16,194 bases of DNA. Origin: Dehalococcoidia bacterium UBA1152 (GTDB lineage Bacteria > Chloroflexota > Dehalococcoidia > Lucifugimonadales > UBA2962). The notes below the pieces were generated by a model that saw only the letters and a program-made list of their open reading frames with translations, was not told where the DNA came from and made no database searches. Of the stretch, positions 15,180 through 16,194 are shown piece by piece. The stretch is taken from NCBI GenBank assembly GCA_002311285.1, contig DBZU01000070.1, forward strand, positions 1 through 16,194, written 5' to 3'. Position numbers and translations under genes: made by a program. Every line of letters starts with the position of its first letter. Positions within the stretch are counted from its first letter, which is position 1.

Positions 15180-15188
15180 ATTACCTCC
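15180..15188 (-). promoter_or_regulatory. Strong ribosome binding site of the 123-residue gene
   Basis: The minus strand reads GGAGGTAAT, with eight bases between the GGAGG core and the ATG at 15175. It begins five bases after the aldolase stop codon. It confirms the start of the unknown gene and suggests that this small protein is made in larger amounts than its neighbours, whose sites are weak. Confidence 0.85.
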
Positions 15189-15193
15189 GGAAT

Positions 15194-15856
15194 TTATAAA
15201 AACTTCCTCTTCATTTCAAATATAGCACGTTCTTTCTCTACCGCGCTGGAAGGTAGTGGTTTGATTTGATTGTCTAAGCGTGAGAACGCATATATTTTAG
15301 CTATTCTTTCTGTCAGAATACTAACATTGATGGCCTCTCGCAAATTGTTGCCTACTCCCACTGCTCCATGGTTACTAATTAGAACTGCATTTTTATCACT
15401 TAATGCTTCGCATACTCTCTGGGCTAATTCTTCGGTACCTGGAAACGCATATTTAGAAACATCTATTGATCCCCCTATATAAATAACCATTTCGTCTAAA
15501 ATGGGTGGAATTCCCTTTGAGCTCAGGGATGCTACTGATGAAAACGTAGCGTGTGTGTGAACTACCGCATTAACATCTGGCCTGTCTGTGTATATGCTTA
15601 AATGTAATAGCGATTCTGAAGACGGAACACCGCTTTTGCCTATAGAGTCCAATTCAGAGTTAACAATGACTATGTCTTCATTCCTAAGTTCTGAGTAATT
15701 CACACCCATCGGAGTTATAGCCATGAATCCAGGTTTATCTGAAGAAATTCTCATACTAACATTGCCACTTGAGCCGGATACGAGTCCTAAGCGAGACATT
15801 TCCCGCGCTACATCTGCCACTTGAGATTTTTCGTTTGCAAAAATTTCAGTATTCAT
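15194..15856 (-). CDS. Class II (zinc) aldolase/adducin family protein, FucA-like
   Basis: A zinc-dependent aldolase of the FucA/AraD/RhaD/MtnB superfamily, which cleaves or rearranges phosphorylated sugars. The phosphate-binding loop GSSGNVS lies at 28-34 and SSES at 79-82. Glu81, His100, His102 and His163 (in PSSES, VVHTHATF and LISNHGAV) match E. coli FucA Glu73, His92, His94 and His155 with one constant offset of eight. The 220-residue length is close to FucA. The downstream neighbour starts 18 bp later and the FGGY kinase stops 13 bp before its ATG. The context argues for a kinase-then-aldolase catabolic route, for example a 6-deoxyketose or ketopentose to dihydroxyacetone phosphate and a short aldehyde. 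The exact substrate, and whether it is an aldolase rather than an epimerase or dehydratase, is open. Confidence 0.9.
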   Translation of the reverse strand: MNTEIFANEKSQVADVAREMSRLGLVSGSSGNVSMRISSDKPGFMAITPMGVNYSELRNEDIVIVNSELDSIGKSGVPSSESLLHLSIYTDRPDVNAVVHTHATFSSVASLSSKGIPPILDEMVIYIGGSIDVSKYAFPGTEELAQRVCEALSDKNAVLISNHGAVGVGNNLREAINVSILTERIAKIYAFSRLDNQIKPLPSSAVEKERAIFEMKRKFL

Positions 15857-15869
15857 TACATCATCGGTG

Positions 15870-16194
15870 TTAGTTATTTATAGAAGCTAGGTTTGCAGAT
15901 TTTATCTTCCATATCTCATAGAATTCTTGGTACTGTAGCGCTTCAATTGCATTGGGGATGTTAGTGTCAAGGAGCAATTTCGCTTGACTTGCTCCTTCAG
16001 CAAGGGATCCATATTCGTTTATAGTTGTCATTGCTGCTATAAAGCCTCCGGTCGCGTTCGCATTTGTAGTGCTAGCAATACTTATCTCTCTATCAAGTAC
16101 ATTAACAAGTATTTTTGCGAAAGTCTTAGATTTAGCCATTCCTCCGCCTAGATACACGTTTTTAGGTTCAATGCCGATATTCTGTTCGAGTTGA
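15870..16194 (-). CDS. FGGY-family carbohydrate kinase, C-terminal part (runs off the right edge)
   Basis: The C-terminal 107 residues of an FGGY sugar kinase; the frame remains open at the window edge. The ATP-binding motif NVYLGGGMAKSKTFAKILVN is followed by LDREI and the TTNANATGGFIAAM stretch, as in xylulokinase, fuculokinase and related enzymes. The first Met-like codon inside the window (GTG at 16157) is an internal Val and not a start, because the upstream residues EPKN continue the family pattern. The enzyme transfers phosphate from ATP to a ketose or polyol. It is the first visible gene of the cluster, with the class II aldolase 13 bp downstream. Which sugar it uses cannot be told from this piece. 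Confidence 0.88.
   Translation of the reverse strand, partial: QLEQNIGIEPKNVYLGGGMAKSKTFAKILVNVLDREISIASTTNANATGGFIAAMTTINEYGSLAEGASQAKLLLDTNIPNAIEALQYQEFYEIWKIKSANLASINN

Noticed and set aside
15870..16157. Complete small protein starting at a GTG at 16157
   Set aside because: The frame is open upstream to the window edge and continues the FGGY kinase pattern, so the GTG is an internal valine and the gene is partial.
1..16194. CRISPR array, tRNA, rRNA, insertion sequence, prophage or integron structures
   Set aside because: No regularly spaced repeats, cloverleaf sequence, transposase, integrase or terminal inverted repeats were found when reading both strands.

Overview
This AT-rich window (16.2 kb) comes from a bacterial chromosome. 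The most likely source is a Chloroflexota member of the Dehalococcoidia or marine SAR202 type. That placement is an inference. It rests on the ispD-ispF-cysS gene order, the TPY-type CysS active-site motif, a DUF1802 protein, a peptide/solute-binding lipoprotein and a SufBCD-SufU-SufS operon of the Gram-positive/Chloroflexota style. Most genes are on the minus strand. I found no tRNA, rRNA, CRISPR array, insertion sequence or prophage gene, and no gene-free stretch longer than 300 bases (the longest is about 214 bases).

Layout from left to right. (1) 1-1606, minus strand: ispD, ispF and the 5' end of cysS, covering two steps of MEP isoprenoid synthesis and cysteinyl-tRNA synthesis. (2) 1607-5435: single housekeeping or poorly characterised genes: a LysR regulator and an EVE-domain protein on the plus strand, DUF1802 on minus, a Yip1-like membrane protein on plus, and a TatD-type metal hydrolase on minus. 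(3) 5472-7334, plus strand: a family-5 ABC solute-binding lipoprotein without adjacent permease genes. (4) 7324-13646, minus strand: a seven-gene suf operon in the order sufB, sufC, sufD, sufU, Rieske ferredoxin, sufS, second SufU-like protein. (5) 13861-16194, minus strand: a tight cluster of FGGY sugar kinase (its N-terminal part lies beyond the window), class II aldolase, a 123-residue protein I do not recognise, and an NAD-dependent epimerase-type SDR.

How the genes fit together. The suf block looks self-sufficient. SufS takes sulfur from cysteine, SufU accepts or transfers it, and SufBCD assembles the cluster. A small Rieske protein and a divergent SufU paralogue, both with their cysteine ligands intact, are inserted in the same operon. 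No SufE, SufA or SufR gene is visible. The right-hand cluster reads as catabolism of a sugar: phosphorylation by the kinase, then retro-aldol cleavage by the zinc aldolase, with a short-chain dehydrogenase/epimerase alongside.

Points worth a second look are an Asn at the IspF position normally held by the His annotated as a transition-state stabiliser, the duplicated SufU, the Rieske gene in the suf operon, the unrecognised 123-residue protein, and the fact that only two genes carry a strong Shine-Dalgarno sequence. I did not find convincing evidence for a wholly new defence or mobile system in this window.
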